Source: Micromonospora sp. H61 (lineage in GTDB: Bacteria > Actinomycetota > Actinomycetes > Mycobacteriales > Micromonosporaceae). Taken from it: 64,000 bases of DNA. This document shows, piece by piece, positions 8,816-17,223 of this stretch. Position numbers and translations under genes: made by a program. The first letter of the stretch is position 1. Every line of letters begins with the position of its first letter. Below the pieces are notes generated by a model. That model did not search any database, had not been told where the DNA came from, and saw only the letters and a list, made by a program, of their open reading frames with translations. Location of the stretch: assembly GCF_018070325.1 (NCBI RefSeq), contig NZ_JAGPXY010000004.1, positions 62,001 to 126,000 on the forward strand. Direction: 5' to 3'.

Positions 8816-10555
8816 TCACGAGTACATGAGATGCAGCGTCATCCCGGCGTCGGCGTGCGCCAGGTTGTGGCAGTGATTGGCCCACATTCCCGGGTTGTCG
8901 GCCCGGAACGCCACCTCCCACACCTCGCCCGGACGGACGTCGAACGAGTCCAGCCACAACGGGCTTCCGGCCGCCGGTTCTCCGTCGCGGGTCAGCACCA
9001 GGACGTGGTGGCCGTGCAGGTGCCACGGGTGCACGACCTGCGACCGGTTGACGATCGTGAACCGTACGACGTTGCCCAGGCGTACGACCTGCGGTGGGAT
9101 GTCCGGGTCGGCCGCGCCGTTGACGGTGTGGGCGTACCGCGGTAGCAGTCTGCGCAGGTCGAGGCCACGATCGAGGACGAGGGTGAACGTCTTGTCGAAC
9201 CGGGACCAGGGCACCGGAGCGGTCGCGCCGTAGCCGAGCGGATCGAGCACCGGCCAGGCGCCGGTCGCCGTCGACACCGGGCCGGTCGAGTAGACCGCCC
9301 GTCCATCGACGAACAGCGCCACCGGGGTCGCCGGCGCGTCGAAGACCAGGTCGTAGCGGCCCCCGGCCGGGATCAGCACGGCGGTGTCCACCAGTGGCGT
9401 CGGGCCGCGCAGGTCAACGCCGTCGATCGCGGCCACCCGGAACGCGGTCCCGGCCAGGGCGTACCGGTGCGTCGTGCTGTCGGTGTTGATCAGCCGCAAC
9501 CGCACCGGCAGGCCGGCGTCGACCTGCTCCACTCTCGGCGCGGGCAACGGACGGCCCGCCAGGGTGTGCACCGGCACTGTGACGTCGAGGCCGGTCACCG
9601 GGCCCGGTCGCACCACCAGCACACCGTAGAGACCCATCCGCACGCCGACATCGGAGGCCGAATGCGTGTGGTACCAGTACGTTCCGGCCTGGTCGGCGCG
9701 GAACCGGTAGACGAACTCCTGCCCGGGCCGCACCGCCGCCTGCGTCACCCCGGGTACCCCGTCCTGATCGTTCGGCACGTCGTACCCGTGCCAGTGCAGT
9801 GTGACCCCGCGCCCGATGTCGCGGTTGCGTAGCGTCACCTCCAGGACGTCGCCGACGGTGGCGGTCAGCTCCGGTCCGGGGACCTGCCCGTTGAACGCCC
9901 ACGCCGCGACGTTCCGGCCGCCCGCGTCCACGGTGGCGGTTGCGGCGGTCAGGGTGAACCGCCGGGTGGGTTCGTCGGCGATCCGGGCCGCCGGGAAACC
10001 ATGATCATGCGGTACGGCGGGTGCGGCGCCCGGGGCGACGGTCAGCCCGGTTCCGGTCAGCAGCGCCGCGACCGCCACCACGAGGGCCACCCGGGACACC
10101 GTTCGGGACGGGCGCGCACCGAGCGCACGCGCCGAGATCACCGTGGCCGCCACGACCCCGGCGACCGCGAGCAGCCCCGCCCCGGCCGACGCCGGGTAGC
10201 CGTGCAGGATCGTCACGAGCAGGGCGCTGCTCGTGGCGTACCCGGCGAAGAGCAGCGGAACCGCGACGGCCCGGATGTCGCCCGGGGCCCGCAGCAACCG
10301 CGGACCGGCGACGCCCACCGCCGCGAGCGACAGTGGGGCCGCGATGAGGACCTTCTCCGCGGCGAACCACCAGCCGGCGCGGGCGAGGGCGGTGATCGTG
10401 ATCGCGCGGGCGAGCGTGGCGAGCAGCGCGACGGCCGCCAGTCCCAGTGCGAGCGGGCGGCGACGGGCGGCGGACGCGGCGCCACCGCCCAGCCAGGCGG
10501 CGGACGCGAGGACCGCGATCACGAGGTCGGCCACGAGCAGCGACCCGGTGGTCAC
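8816..10555 (-). CDS. Multicopper oxidase with N-terminal five-helix membrane domain
   Basis: A 579-residue copper oxidase. The first 175 residues hold about five hydrophobic helices (for example LLVADLVIAVLASAAWLG and VALVVAVAALLTGTGL), so the catalytic part is membrane-tethered and extracytoplasmic. The cupredoxin part (about 190-579) has all four copper-ligand blocks: TLHWHGYDV, GTYWYHTHSA, HPWHLHGHH and ANHCHNLAHADAGM; the last supplies the type 1 Cys, His and axial Met. This pattern fits a laccase-like three-domain enzyme oxidising phenolics, Cu(I) or another reductant with O2. The GTG start overlaps the TGA of the upstream gene (GTGA), a sign of translational coupling. The polytopic N-terminal domain is less usual than a simple signal peptide. 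Its substrate is unknown. Confidence 0.92.
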   Translation of the reverse strand: MTTGSLLVADLVIAVLASAAWLGGGAASAARRRPLALGLAAVALLATLARAITITALARAGWWFAAEKVLIAAPLSLAAVGVAGPRLLRAPGDIRAVAVPLLFAGYATSSALLVTILHGYPASAGAGLLAVAGVVAATVISARALGARPSRTVSRVALVVAVAALLTGTGLTVAPGAAPAVPHDHGFPAARIADEPTRRFTLTAATATVDAGGRNVAAWAFNGQVPGPELTATVGDVLEVTLRNRDIGRGVTLHWHGYDVPNDQDGVPGVTQAAVRPGQEFVYRFRADQAGTYWYHTHSASDVGVRMGLYGVLVVRPGPVTGLDVTVPVHTLAGRPLPAPRVEQVDAGLPVRLRLINTDSTTHRYALAGTAFRVAAIDGVDLRGPTPLVDTAVLIPAGGRYDLVFDAPATPVALFVDGRAVYSTGPVSTATGAWPVLDPLGYGATAPVPWSRFDKTFTLVLDRGLDLRRLLPRYAHTVNGAADPDIPPQVVRLGNVVRFTIVNRSQVVHPWHLHGHHVLVLTRDGEPAAGSPLWLDSFDVRPGEVWEVAFRADNPGMWANHCHNLAHADAGMTLHLMYS

Positions 10556-11004
10556 GCCGGCTCTCCTTCCCGGGTGACCAGCCGAGCCGCGCCGGCGGGA
10601 GCCGGGACGGCCAGCTGTCGCGCCGCGCGATGGACGCCGACCACGACGTGCACCGCGATGATTCCGTTGAGCGCGTGCAACCCACCGATGGTCAGGCCGA
10701 GCGGGGTGCTGACACCCGACGCGTCGGTGGACGCCTCGGCCAGCATGGCGATGATCGGCTGGAGGAGGACGAGGCCGATCGGCACGATCGCCAGTCCGAT
10801 GACCTTTCCTGGCGCCTTCGCCAGCGCGGCGAACACTGCGGTGAGCACTGTGAGAATCGGGATGACCGCCATGCCGTTGACGCTGTGCAGCGCGTACGCG
10901 TCGTCACCGGCGGGTCTGGTGAACCCGCCCACGGCGGCGAGGACGAACTGCACTGCGAACGCGACGAGCAGCACGGCGCTGACGATGACGAGAGCCTTGC
11001 GCAT
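10552..11004 (-). CDS. Four-helix membrane protein, DUF6220-like
   Basis: A 150-residue integral membrane protein with four predicted helices. The arrangement resembles small haem-binding or DUF6220 proteins: helix 1 ALVIVSAVLLVAFAVQFVLA, helix 2 MAVIPILTVLTAVFAAL, helix 3 VIGLAIVPIGLVLLQPIIAML, helix 4 with GGLHALNGIIAVHVVVGVH. Histidines sit at helix ends (ALHSVNG, GLHALNG, AVHVVVGVH), so haem or copper binding is possible but unproven. AGGAGGT lies 6 bases before the ATG and overlaps the stop of the AhpD-like gene; its own stop overlaps the oxidase GTG. It may pass electrons to, or help assemble, the oxidase. Confidence 0.75.
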   Translation of the reverse strand: MRKALVIVSAVLLVAFAVQFVLAAVGGFTRPAGDDAYALHSVNGMAVIPILTVLTAVFAALAKAPGKVIGLAIVPIGLVLLQPIIAMLAEASTDASGVSTPLGLTIGGLHALNGIIAVHVVVGVHRAARQLAVPAPAGAARLVTREGEPA

Positions 11005-11014
11005 GGGTTACCTC

Positions 11015-12010
11015 CTAGAGGCGCGCCGAGGCGAGGGCCCGGGCGACGTGATCGGTGGCCGTGATCGCCCCGTACGCGACCAACCGCACGAGGTCGGCAT
11101 CGGCGGGGTGGGAGAGCCGCCAGAGAGCGACGTCGCCCGGGCTGATCGCGCTGGGCGCGAACGCCGCCAGCAACGCGATCCGGGTCCCGATGCGGTCCCT
11201 GCCGGGCACGTCCCGGACCAGGTCGACGGCCCAGTCCGCGGGCCGGGCCGGGAACCGCCCGTCCTCCCAGCGCACGGTGGCCGTGACGGTCCGGCGCGCC
11301 ACGTCGCCCAGCAGCAGGTCCCCACCCAGGTTGGCGGCGTTCCGCAGCGACGCGTAGGCGACGCCCACCGGGCTGTCCCCCGCCCAGGCGGGAGGTGATG
11401 CCGCCGGGTCGGCGTCGAGAAGCGGAAGGCTCCGGCCGGGCTCCTTCGACTCCCGGGCCGCCTTGGCGTAGAGCCGGCCGCCGACCGAGCGCACCAGCGG
11501 GGAGCGTTGCAGGCCGCCGGGGAGCAGATCGGGGTCGAGCAACGCGGAGACGACCCGGTTGATGAAGTGGAAGGCGAGCAGGGTGCCGGTGATCTCCGGG
11601 CCGTGGGTGCTGGTCCAGTCGGCGGCTCTGGGGCTGCGGCTCGCCTGCGCCCAGCCGACGAGCGCGGCGTGCCTCGGCTCGGCGGGCGTCTCGCCCCGGG
11701 CGACGGCCTCGGCCAGCCTCGGTGCGCCCAGCGCATGCAGCAGCAGCACGTGAGCGTCGACGCAGAACTGACAGCGGTTGGCCCGGGACACCGCAGCCGC
11801 GACGAGTTCGCGGTCGACCCGGGGAGCGTCCCCGGCGAGCAGCGCCTCCCGCATCAGCGCCCAGGTCGCCGCCAGCACCTCCGGCACGGCCGAGAGCGCC
11901 TGGAAGGTCGGTAACGGCCCGAGAAAGTCGTCGCGCAACTGTTGGTAGACGGCCGCGGTGCGGCCGGTGACCGCCCTCGTCGGCGTGGGGGTGAAGAAGC
12001 GGTATGTCAT
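11015..12010 (-). CDS. AhpD/carboxymuconolactone decarboxylase-family protein
   Basis: A 331-residue protein built on the AhpD-like all-helical fold. The redox motif is seen in NRCQFCVDAHVLLLHALG: CxxC followed by the conserved His, as in AhpD and related peroxidase proteins. It is longer than single-domain AhpD (about 170-180 residues); the second half (after about residue 170, from AFHFINRVVSALLDP) looks like a duplicated or divergent helical half without a CxxC. Start ATG 12008-12010 (MTYRFFTPTP) is the first good in-frame one; no strong ribosome site is seen. It heads the operon AhpD-like / DUF6220-like / multicopper oxidase / OsmC and is divergent from a two-component system. Confidence 0.85.
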   Translation of the reverse strand: MTYRFFTPTPTRAVTGRTAAVYQQLRDDFLGPLPTFQALSAVPEVLAATWALMREALLAGDAPRVDRELVAAAVSRANRCQFCVDAHVLLLHALGAPRLAEAVARGETPAEPRHAALVGWAQASRSPRAADWTSTHGPEITGTLLAFHFINRVVSALLDPDLLPGGLQRSPLVRSVGGRLYAKAARESKEPGRSLPLLDADPAASPPAWAGDSPVGVAYASLRNAANLGGDLLLGDVARRTVTATVRWEDGRFPARPADWAVDLVRDVPGRDRIGTRIALLAAFAPSAISPGDVALWRLSHPADADLVRLVAYGAITATDHVARALASARL

Positions 12011-12087
12011 GGGCTCGATGCTTGTTCCGGCGGGCCGGGAAAACGTCGTGCCACCGCAGACACTTGCGCTGCCGCTCATACCGCATC

Positions 12088-12110
12088 CGTGGTACGCCGC
12101 GGGTACCACG
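12088..12110. promoter_or_regulatory. Palindrome shared by redox operon and two-component system
   Basis: CGTGGTAC and GTACCACG (12088-12095 / 12103-12110) form a perfect 8-bp inverted repeat with a 7-base spacer in the 144-base divergent intergenic region. It could be the binding site of the adjacent NarL-type response regulator. Confidence 0.5.
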
Positions 12111-12154
12111 CGCGCGGGATGCTCCACCGACGACGGCCGTTCTACAGTGCGACC

Positions 12155-13285
12155 ATGCGCCGTGACCTCCCGTACGCCCTCGGCGGTCTCGCCCTCGGCG
12201 TCCTTCTGCTCGGCAACGCCGTGCTCACCCCGGACGCCGGGCCGGTCGAGGTGCTCGACGTCGCCCTGGTCCTGGCCACTGTGGTGGCCCTGGCGGTGTG
12301 CCGGCGCTACCCGGTGGTGGCGCTCGGCGTGGTCACCGTCGCCATGCTGGCGGTTCACGTCCGGGTGCACCCCGGGGTGTCCGCCGCGTTCCCCGTCCTC
12401 TGCGCGGTCTACGTCAGCGCCTGGCAGGGACACCGGGCGGCCGCCGCCGTGGCCAGCCTCGCCTTCCTCGGCAGTTTCCTGGCCCGCGACATCTCGATGG
12501 CGCCGGCCGGCCGGCCAGGTCAACTGGTCGCCGAGCGGACGGCCCTGCTGCTCGGCTGGTTCGTGGCGGCCAACGTCGCCGGGCTTGTCGCCCGGCAGCG
12601 TCGGGCGTACCTGGAGCAGGTCGAGCAGCGGGCCATCGAGGCCGAACGCACCCGCGAGGAGATGGCGTTGCGGCGCGCCGGGGAGGAGCGCCTGCGCATC
12701 GCCCGAGACCTGCACGACTCCCTGACCCACAGCATCTCGGTGATCAAGGTGCAGGCGGGGATCGCCGTGCACCTGGCCCGCAAACACGGGGAGGAGCCGT
12801 CGGCAACGCTGCTGGCGATCCAGGAGGCCAGCGGTGCCGCGATGCGGGAACTCCGCACGACCCTCGACGTCCTCCGCGCACCGACCGACGGCGATCGGGT
12901 CGGGCTGGCCCGGGTGGACGAGCTGGCCGAGCGGACCCGGGCGGTCGGCGTACCGGTGCAGGTGACCGTCACCGGCCAGCGCGGGGACCTGCCCGACGAG
13001 GTCGACCAGGCCGGGTACCGGGTCATCCAGGAGGCGCTCACCAACGTGGCCCGCCACGCAGGGCCCGCGTCAGCGCACATCCAGGTGGAGTACGCCCCGG
13101 CGGGGCTGACCGTCGCGGTCAGCGACGACGGTCAGGCGTCGCCGGCTGAGCCGCTGACCCCGGGCGTGGGCCTGCGCGGCATGCGGGAGCGGGTCAGCGC
13201 CCTGGGCGGCACGCTGCGGACCGCCGCGCGCGAGGACCACGGGTTCACCGTACGGGCCACCTTCCCGCTGGACGGCCCGCGATGA
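12155..13285 (+). CDS. NarL-type sensor histidine kinase
   Basis: A 376-residue membrane sensor kinase (HisKA_3 / HATPase_c class). From ATG 12155 (MRRDLPYALGG) there are four or five transmembrane helices up to about residue 150, a short coiled-coil linker (LEQVEQRAIEAERTREEMAL), the phosphoacceptor in ARDLHDSLTHSISVI, and an ATPase domain with VIQEALTNVARHAG (N box), VSDDGQ and the GVGLRGMRERVSALGG G box. It has no large extracellular loop, so it likely senses through the membrane or intracellularly. The response regulator starts 25 bases downstream. An in-frame earlier ATG (12119) would add 12 residues. Confidence 0.93.
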   Translation: MRRDLPYALGGLALGVLLLGNAVLTPDAGPVEVLDVALVLATVVALAVCRRYPVVALGVVTVAMLAVHVRVHPGVSAAFPVLCAVYVSAWQGHRAAAAVASLAFLGSFLARDISMAPAGRPGQLVAERTALLLGWFVAANVAGLVARQRRAYLEQVEQRAIEAERTREEMALRRAGEERLRIARDLHDSLTHSISVIKVQAGIAVHLARKHGEEPSATLLAIQEASGAAMRELRTTLDVLRAPTDGDRVGLARVDELAERTRAVGVPVQVTVTGQRGDLPDEVDQAGYRVIQEALTNVARHAGPASAHIQVEYAPAGLTVAVSDDGQASPAEPLTPGVGLRGMRERVSALGGTLRTAAREDHGFTVRATFPLDGPR

Positions 13286-13310
13286 CCGTCCGACTCCCGG
13301 AGGAGCCGGG

Positions 13311-13973
13311 ATGATCCGGGTGCTGATCGCCGACGACCAGGCGCTGATGCGAGCCGGCTTCCGGGCACTGCTCGACGCCGAGGACCATCTGGAGGTCGTC
13401 GGTGAGGCGACCGACGGCACCTCGGCCGTCCACCTGTCGCGGTGTCTGCGCCCGGACGTCGTCCTGATGGACGTGCAGATGCCGGGCCTCGACGGTATCG
13501 AGGCCACCCGGCGCATCGCCGCCGATCCCGACCTCGCCGCGATCCGCGTTCTCATCCTCACCAACTACGGGCTCGACTCCTATGTGTTCGCCGCCCTTCG
13601 CGCGGGCGCCAGCGGCTTTCTTCTCAAGGACGCCGACCCCGCCGACCTGCTGCACGCCGTCACCGTCGTCGCGCGCGGTGACGCGCTGCTCGCGCCGACC
13701 GTCACCCGCACCCTGATCAGTGAGTTCGTGGCCGGCCCACCGCCGGCCGTGCCGACGGCCGGACGCGACGTGCTGACCGCCCGGGAGCAGGAGATCGTCG
13801 AACTGGTCGCCCGAGGGCTCACCAACGACGAGATCGCCGCGCGCATGGTGATCAGCCCGCTGACCGCCAAGACACACGTCAACCGGGCGATGACGAAGCT
13901 GCACTGCCGCGACCGGGCCCAGCTCGTCGTGTGGGCGTACGAGTCGGGGCTGATCACGCCCCGTCGGCGGTGA
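13311..13973 (+). CDS. NarL/LuxR-family response regulator
   Basis: A 220-residue DNA-binding response regulator, partner of the kinase just upstream (GGAGGAG precedes the ATG). The receiver domain (residues 1-118) has the acidic pair in IADDQALMRAG, the phosphoacceptor Asp in VVLMDVQMPGLDG, and the conserved Lys in GFLLKDADP. The C-terminal LuxR helix-turn-helix is LTAREQEIVELVARGLTNDEI followed by ISPLTAKTHVNRAMTKL (run broken here for length). It probably controls the divergent redox operon through the palindrome at 12088, but that link is inference from position. Confidence 0.95.
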   Translation: MIRVLIADDQALMRAGFRALLDAEDHLEVVGEATDGTSAVHLSRCLRPDVVLMDVQMPGLDGIEATRRIAADPDLAAIRVLILTNYGLDSYVFAALRAGASGFLLKDADPADLLHAVTVVARGDALLAPTVTRTLISEFVAGPPPAVPTAGRDVLTAREQEIVELVARGLTNDEIAARMVISPLTAKTHVNRAMTKLHCRDRAQLVVWAYESGLITPRRR

Positions 13974-14080
13974 TCGCCGTCTCCGAGACAGGAGTCGACC
14001 AACCCCCCGTGGGAACATGAGGGAGGGTCGACGCACTAGCATTGCCGCCGTCCGCGACGGCTCTGCTGAATCGAGGCGAC

Positions 14081-14794
14081 ATGCGTTGGCTCCGTCGATT
14101 GCTGGGCGGTAGGCGAGTCCAGCTCGACCCGGGACGACAGCAGGCGCTGCTGCACGACGTCCAGTCCCGGTACGGCCCCCACGCGCGGATCCGGTTCAAC
14201 GAGCAGGTCGAGGCGCTCACCGGTTCACTCGACAGTGACGACGGCCTGGTGGTGGCGACCAGGATCGTGAGTCAGGTCGCCGACGAGGCCCACGTGGACC
14301 TTCAGGCCCAGGCCCAGGACATCCACCGACGGACCGGCCGGCGACTGCTGGTGCACCGCCGTAACTACCGGCCGCTGTGGAAGGAGGCGGGCCCGGCCCT
14401 GCGCTGGCCGCTGTTCGCACTGCCGTGCGGCTTCCACCCGTACGCGCAGGTGGCCGCCGCCGTCACAGTGCTCGGCAACCGGGCGCCCCGGCTCGACCGG
14501 GTGACCGACCCGAACCCGCTGGTGACCCGCGTGTTCGAGGTGCTCGACCTGACCACCTCCGGCTGGGAGTACGGCCGGGTGCGGGTGGACACCGATGCCG
14601 CCACCCTGGCCAATCGACTGATCGTCAGTGCCGGGCAGGTCCTCGCGGCCATGGACGATCCGCCGCGACTGCCGCCCGCGGTCCGTGAGCTGATGCGTCG
14701 TAACAACACCGTCGCCGTGCACGATCCGGCCGGCCCTCGGGCGGTCGGCGGGATCAACCTGGGCGCGCGGATGCGGGAAGAGTTCCTGGTCTGA
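14081..14794 (+). CDS. Conserved hypothetical protein
   Basis: A soluble 237-residue protein that I do not recognise. ATG 14081 (MRWLRRLLGG) is chosen because GAGGCG lies just upstream; a TTG-started frame from 14042 has no such site. The N-terminal part is basic, the middle is mixed alpha/beta, and there is no signal peptide, membrane helix or metal motif. HRRNYRPLWKEAGPALRWPLF and NPLVTRVFEVLDLTTSGWEYG (each a candidate conserved patch) suggest a single globular fold. Codon use is like its neighbours. It converges on the methyltransferase gene with a 13-base gap. Confidence 0.65.
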   Translation: MRWLRRLLGGRRVQLDPGRQQALLHDVQSRYGPHARIRFNEQVEALTGSLDSDDGLVVATRIVSQVADEAHVDLQAQAQDIHRRTGRRLLVHRRNYRPLWKEAGPALRWPLFALPCGFHPYAQVAAAVTVLGNRAPRLDRVTDPNPLVTRVFEVLDLTTSGWEYGRVRVDTDAATLANRLIVSAGQVLAAMDDPPRLPPAVRELMRRNNTVAVHDPAGPRAVGGINLGARMREEFLV

Positions 14795-14807
14795 GCGCCA
14801 GCGGGCG

Positions 14808-15575
14808 CTACTGCTCGGGGCGCCGGCGGGCGAGATGCACGAGGATGTCGGCGGAAAGCTCGACCGTCTCGGGCAGGATCCGCTCGATCCGACGGAAGAC
14901 CTGCTCCTGCTTCGAGGTCGGCAGCTCAAGATACGCCGAGATCGTCGACAGGTGCCCGACGTAGTCGCGCGCACTCATCGTCAGTCGACGCTCGATCACG
15001 GTCTGCCGCACATCGGTGAACCATTCGGAGCGTTGGAGTTCGGTGCCGGGCCACTGCATGGCCTGCCCCGGGGGCGTGCCGTCGGGAGAGGGAATCTCGT
15101 CGCTCTCCAGGAAGGGTGCCCGGACGAGACGGACAGCGTCCGCCACTGCCGGGTCGACCAGCTGGGTTGGTCCACCGAACGAGGCGAACACGCCGCCGGG
15201 TTCCAGCAGCGCGGCCACCCGCGACCATCGCCCCTCCGGTGTCGTCCAGTGCAGAGCCGCCGCCGCGTAGACCAGGTCGTACCTCGCGCCCGGCCGCAGG
15301 TCCTCGAACGCGGCCCGCACGGTCTCGACGCCTGCTGGCACGTGCTTGCGCAGCTCGGCGAGCATTGCCCCGTCCGGCTCGGTGGCGGTGACAGTGACGC
15401 CCGCTGCGGCGAACAGTCGGGTCGCCTTGCCCGTTCCGGCCCCGATCTCCAGCGCCGTTCGAATCGGCCGACCCGCGTAGCTCAGGACCAGGTCGACAAG
15501 CTCGGCGGGGTAGCCCGGTCGGTACCGTTCGTACTGCTCCGCCACCATCCCGAAGCTCAGTGCGCGAGCAGGCAT
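14808..15575 (-). CDS. SAM-dependent methyltransferase
   Basis: A 255-residue class I methyltransferase. The start is MPARALSFGMVAEQYERYRP; the SAM-binding motif I is ALEIGAGTGKATRLF, the motif II acidic residue is in TATEPDGAML, and the motif IV region is YDLVYAAAALHWT. The FG..A..Y...RP...P entry motif is typical of the actinobacterial 'class I SAM-dependent methyltransferase' group, which is often linked to small-molecule methylation. The substrate is unknown. It lies head to head with the FGGY kinase gene, 121 bases away. Confidence 0.88.
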   Translation of the reverse strand: MPARALSFGMVAEQYERYRPGYPAELVDLVLSYAGRPIRTALEIGAGTGKATRLFAAAGVTVTATEPDGAMLAELRKHVPAGVETVRAAFEDLRPGARYDLVYAAAALHWTTPEGRWSRVAALLEPGGVFASFGGPTQLVDPAVADAVRLVRAPFLESDEIPSPDGTPPGQAMQWPGTELQRSEWFTDVRQTVIERRLTMSARDYVGHLSTISAYLELPTSKQEQVFRRIERILPETVELSADILVHLARRRPEQ

Positions 15576-15696
15576 GCCGCCAATCCTGTCACCACTCGCG
15601 TCGGTGATACCCGATCTTCCAAGCAAACGCACCGCCGTGACGACAACTGCCCGCAACCGCTTGCCGGTCCGTCGAACACCGCTCGACCATGTGCGG

Positions 15697-17223
15697 ATGG
15701 GGCCGGAGCGTCGGGTGATCGTCGGTGTCGACGTGGGCCCCACTGCCGTGCGGGCTGTCGCGTTCGCGTTGGACGGCACCGCACGACACGTCGCGACGCG
15801 GGAGTACCCACTGCTCGAGCCGATGCCCGGCTGGCAGGTACAGGAGCCCGACGTGCTGATGGCGGCCACCATGGCGGCGATGTCCGCGTGTGTGGCCGGC
15901 ACCGCCGGGGCGGAGGTGGTAGCCGTCGCGCTGAGCTCCGCCAGGTACGGCCTGATCGGGCTGGACGCGGCGATGACGCCGGTGACGCCACTGCTGACCC
16001 GGCGCGACACGCGGTCGTCGGAGGCGGCCCGTGAGTTGCGGTCGTCCGGCCAGAGCCGGGAGCTGCACCGGTTGACTGGCACACCCGTGCACCCGATGAA
16101 CCCGCTCTGCAAGCTCCTGTGGTTCGCCCGCCACGAGCCGTACCTGTGCATGGCGACGCGGTGGTGGATCGGCCTCAAGGACTACGTGGTCCATCGGCTC
16201 ACCGGGATGTTGGTGACCGAGTTGTCCTCGGCATCCGGCACGGGGATGTTCGACGTGCACCGTCGGCTGTGGAGTACCGCCGTACTCGATCTTGCTGGGG
16301 TGTCCGAGAGCCAGTTGCCCCCGGTGCTGCCGACGACGGCGGTGTTGCGGTTGTCGCCGACGGCCGGGCGAGCGGTCGGCCTGCCGTCGGGCACACCGGT
16401 GGTCGTCGGCGCGGGAGACGGCCCGTTGCGCAGTCTGGGCGCGGCGGCGATCGACCCCACCGTGGGTGGCCTGACGCTCGGGGCCACCGGGGCCCTGCGG
16501 ACGGTCGTCGAGGCTCCCCTCACCGACCCGGCAGAGTCGTTCGCCTGCGGTGCGTTGACCGACGACGCGTGGGTTGTCGGCGGTGCGCTCAGCAACGGCG
16601 GCAACGTCGTACGGTGGGCGGGGCGTGTCCTCGGTGACGACAGTGCCGCGCCCGCGCTCCTGGATCTCGCCGAGCGGATCGCACCGGGCAGCGATGGTCT
16701 CGTGATGCTGCCCTACCTGCGGGCCGATGAGGCGACGCCGCAGGGCTGCGCCCCGCCGGGCGCGTTCCTCGGGCTGCGCAGCGAGCACTCGCGCGGCCAC
16801 CTGGTCCGGGCCGCCGTGGAAGGCGTCTGCCTGCAACTCGGTGGTGTCCGGGACCGGCTGGCCGAGCTGACACCGATCGGCAGCGTCCGCCTGACCGGTG
16901 GCGCCTTCCGGTCTCCGCTGTGGCGCGCGGTGATGGCGGCGGTGCTGGACTGTCCGGTCCGCGTCGCGGGGGTGGCCGACCACGTCACCCTCGGCGCGGC
17001 GGCGCTCGGGCTCTTCGCGATCGGCCACACCTCCGATCTTCAGGAGGCGGTCACCCAGCTCGATCCCGGGGTCGCCGCCGGCGAGCCCGTCGCGGTGGAC
17101 CCGGCTCTCGCCGCGGCGTATCGCGGTCTGCGGGCGAGGCTGCCCGCGCTCCTCACCGTCGCGAGTCGCCTGGGCGAGATCCTCGACGCCGGCGCCGACC
17201 TCAGTGCTCCGGCTCGTCCTTGA
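15697..17223 (+). CDS. FGGY-family carbohydrate kinase (gluconokinase-like)
   Basis: A 508-residue sugar kinase that uses ATP to phosphorylate a sugar, polyol or sugar acid. Signature motifs: VIVGVDVGPTAVRAVAF (phosphate 1), the substrate-side Asp in LLTRRDTRSSE, GTGMFDVHRRLW, GAGDGPLRSLGAAA (phosphate 2), GATGALRTVV and LTGGAFRSPLWRAVMA near the adenine pocket. The GxDxGP start and TGTPVHPMNP region resemble gluconokinases more than xylulokinases. ATG 15697 is chosen because it lies right before the first strand; GTG 15691 is possible. Its 3' end overlaps the convergent ABC permease gene by 23 bases. It may phosphorylate the sugar brought in by that importer (inference). Confidence 0.88.
   Translation: MGPERRVIVGVDVGPTAVRAVAFALDGTARHVATREYPLLEPMPGWQVQEPDVLMAATMAAMSACVAGTAGAEVVAVALSSARYGLIGLDAAMTPVTPLLTRRDTRSSEAARELRSSGQSRELHRLTGTPVHPMNPLCKLLWFARHEPYLCMATRWWIGLKDYVVHRLTGMLVTELSSASGTGMFDVHRRLWSTAVLDLAGVSESQLPPVLPTTAVLRLSPTAGRAVGLPSGTPVVVGAGDGPLRSLGAAAIDPTVGGLTLGATGALRTVVEAPLTDPAESFACGALTDDAWVVGGALSNGGNVVRWAGRVLGDDSAAPALLDLAERIAPGSDGLVMLPYLRADEATPQGCAPPGAFLGLRSEHSRGHLVRAAVEGVCLQLGGVRDRLAELTPIGSVRLTGGAFRSPLWRAVMAAVLDCPVRVAGVADHVTLGAAALGLFAIGHTSDLQEAVTQLDPGVAAGEPVAVDPALAAAYRGLRARLPALLTVASRLGEILDAGADLSAPARP

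Noticed and set aside
11015..13057. A 680-codon frame joining the AhpD-like gene to sequence antisense to the sensor kinase
   Set aside because: Only the part from 12010 downwards is AhpD-like; the upstream part is a shadow of the kinase gene.
14794..14809. Small AGCGCC/GGCGCT inverted repeat between convergent genes
   Set aside because: Only a 6-bp stem overlapping both stop codons; common by chance at this GC content.
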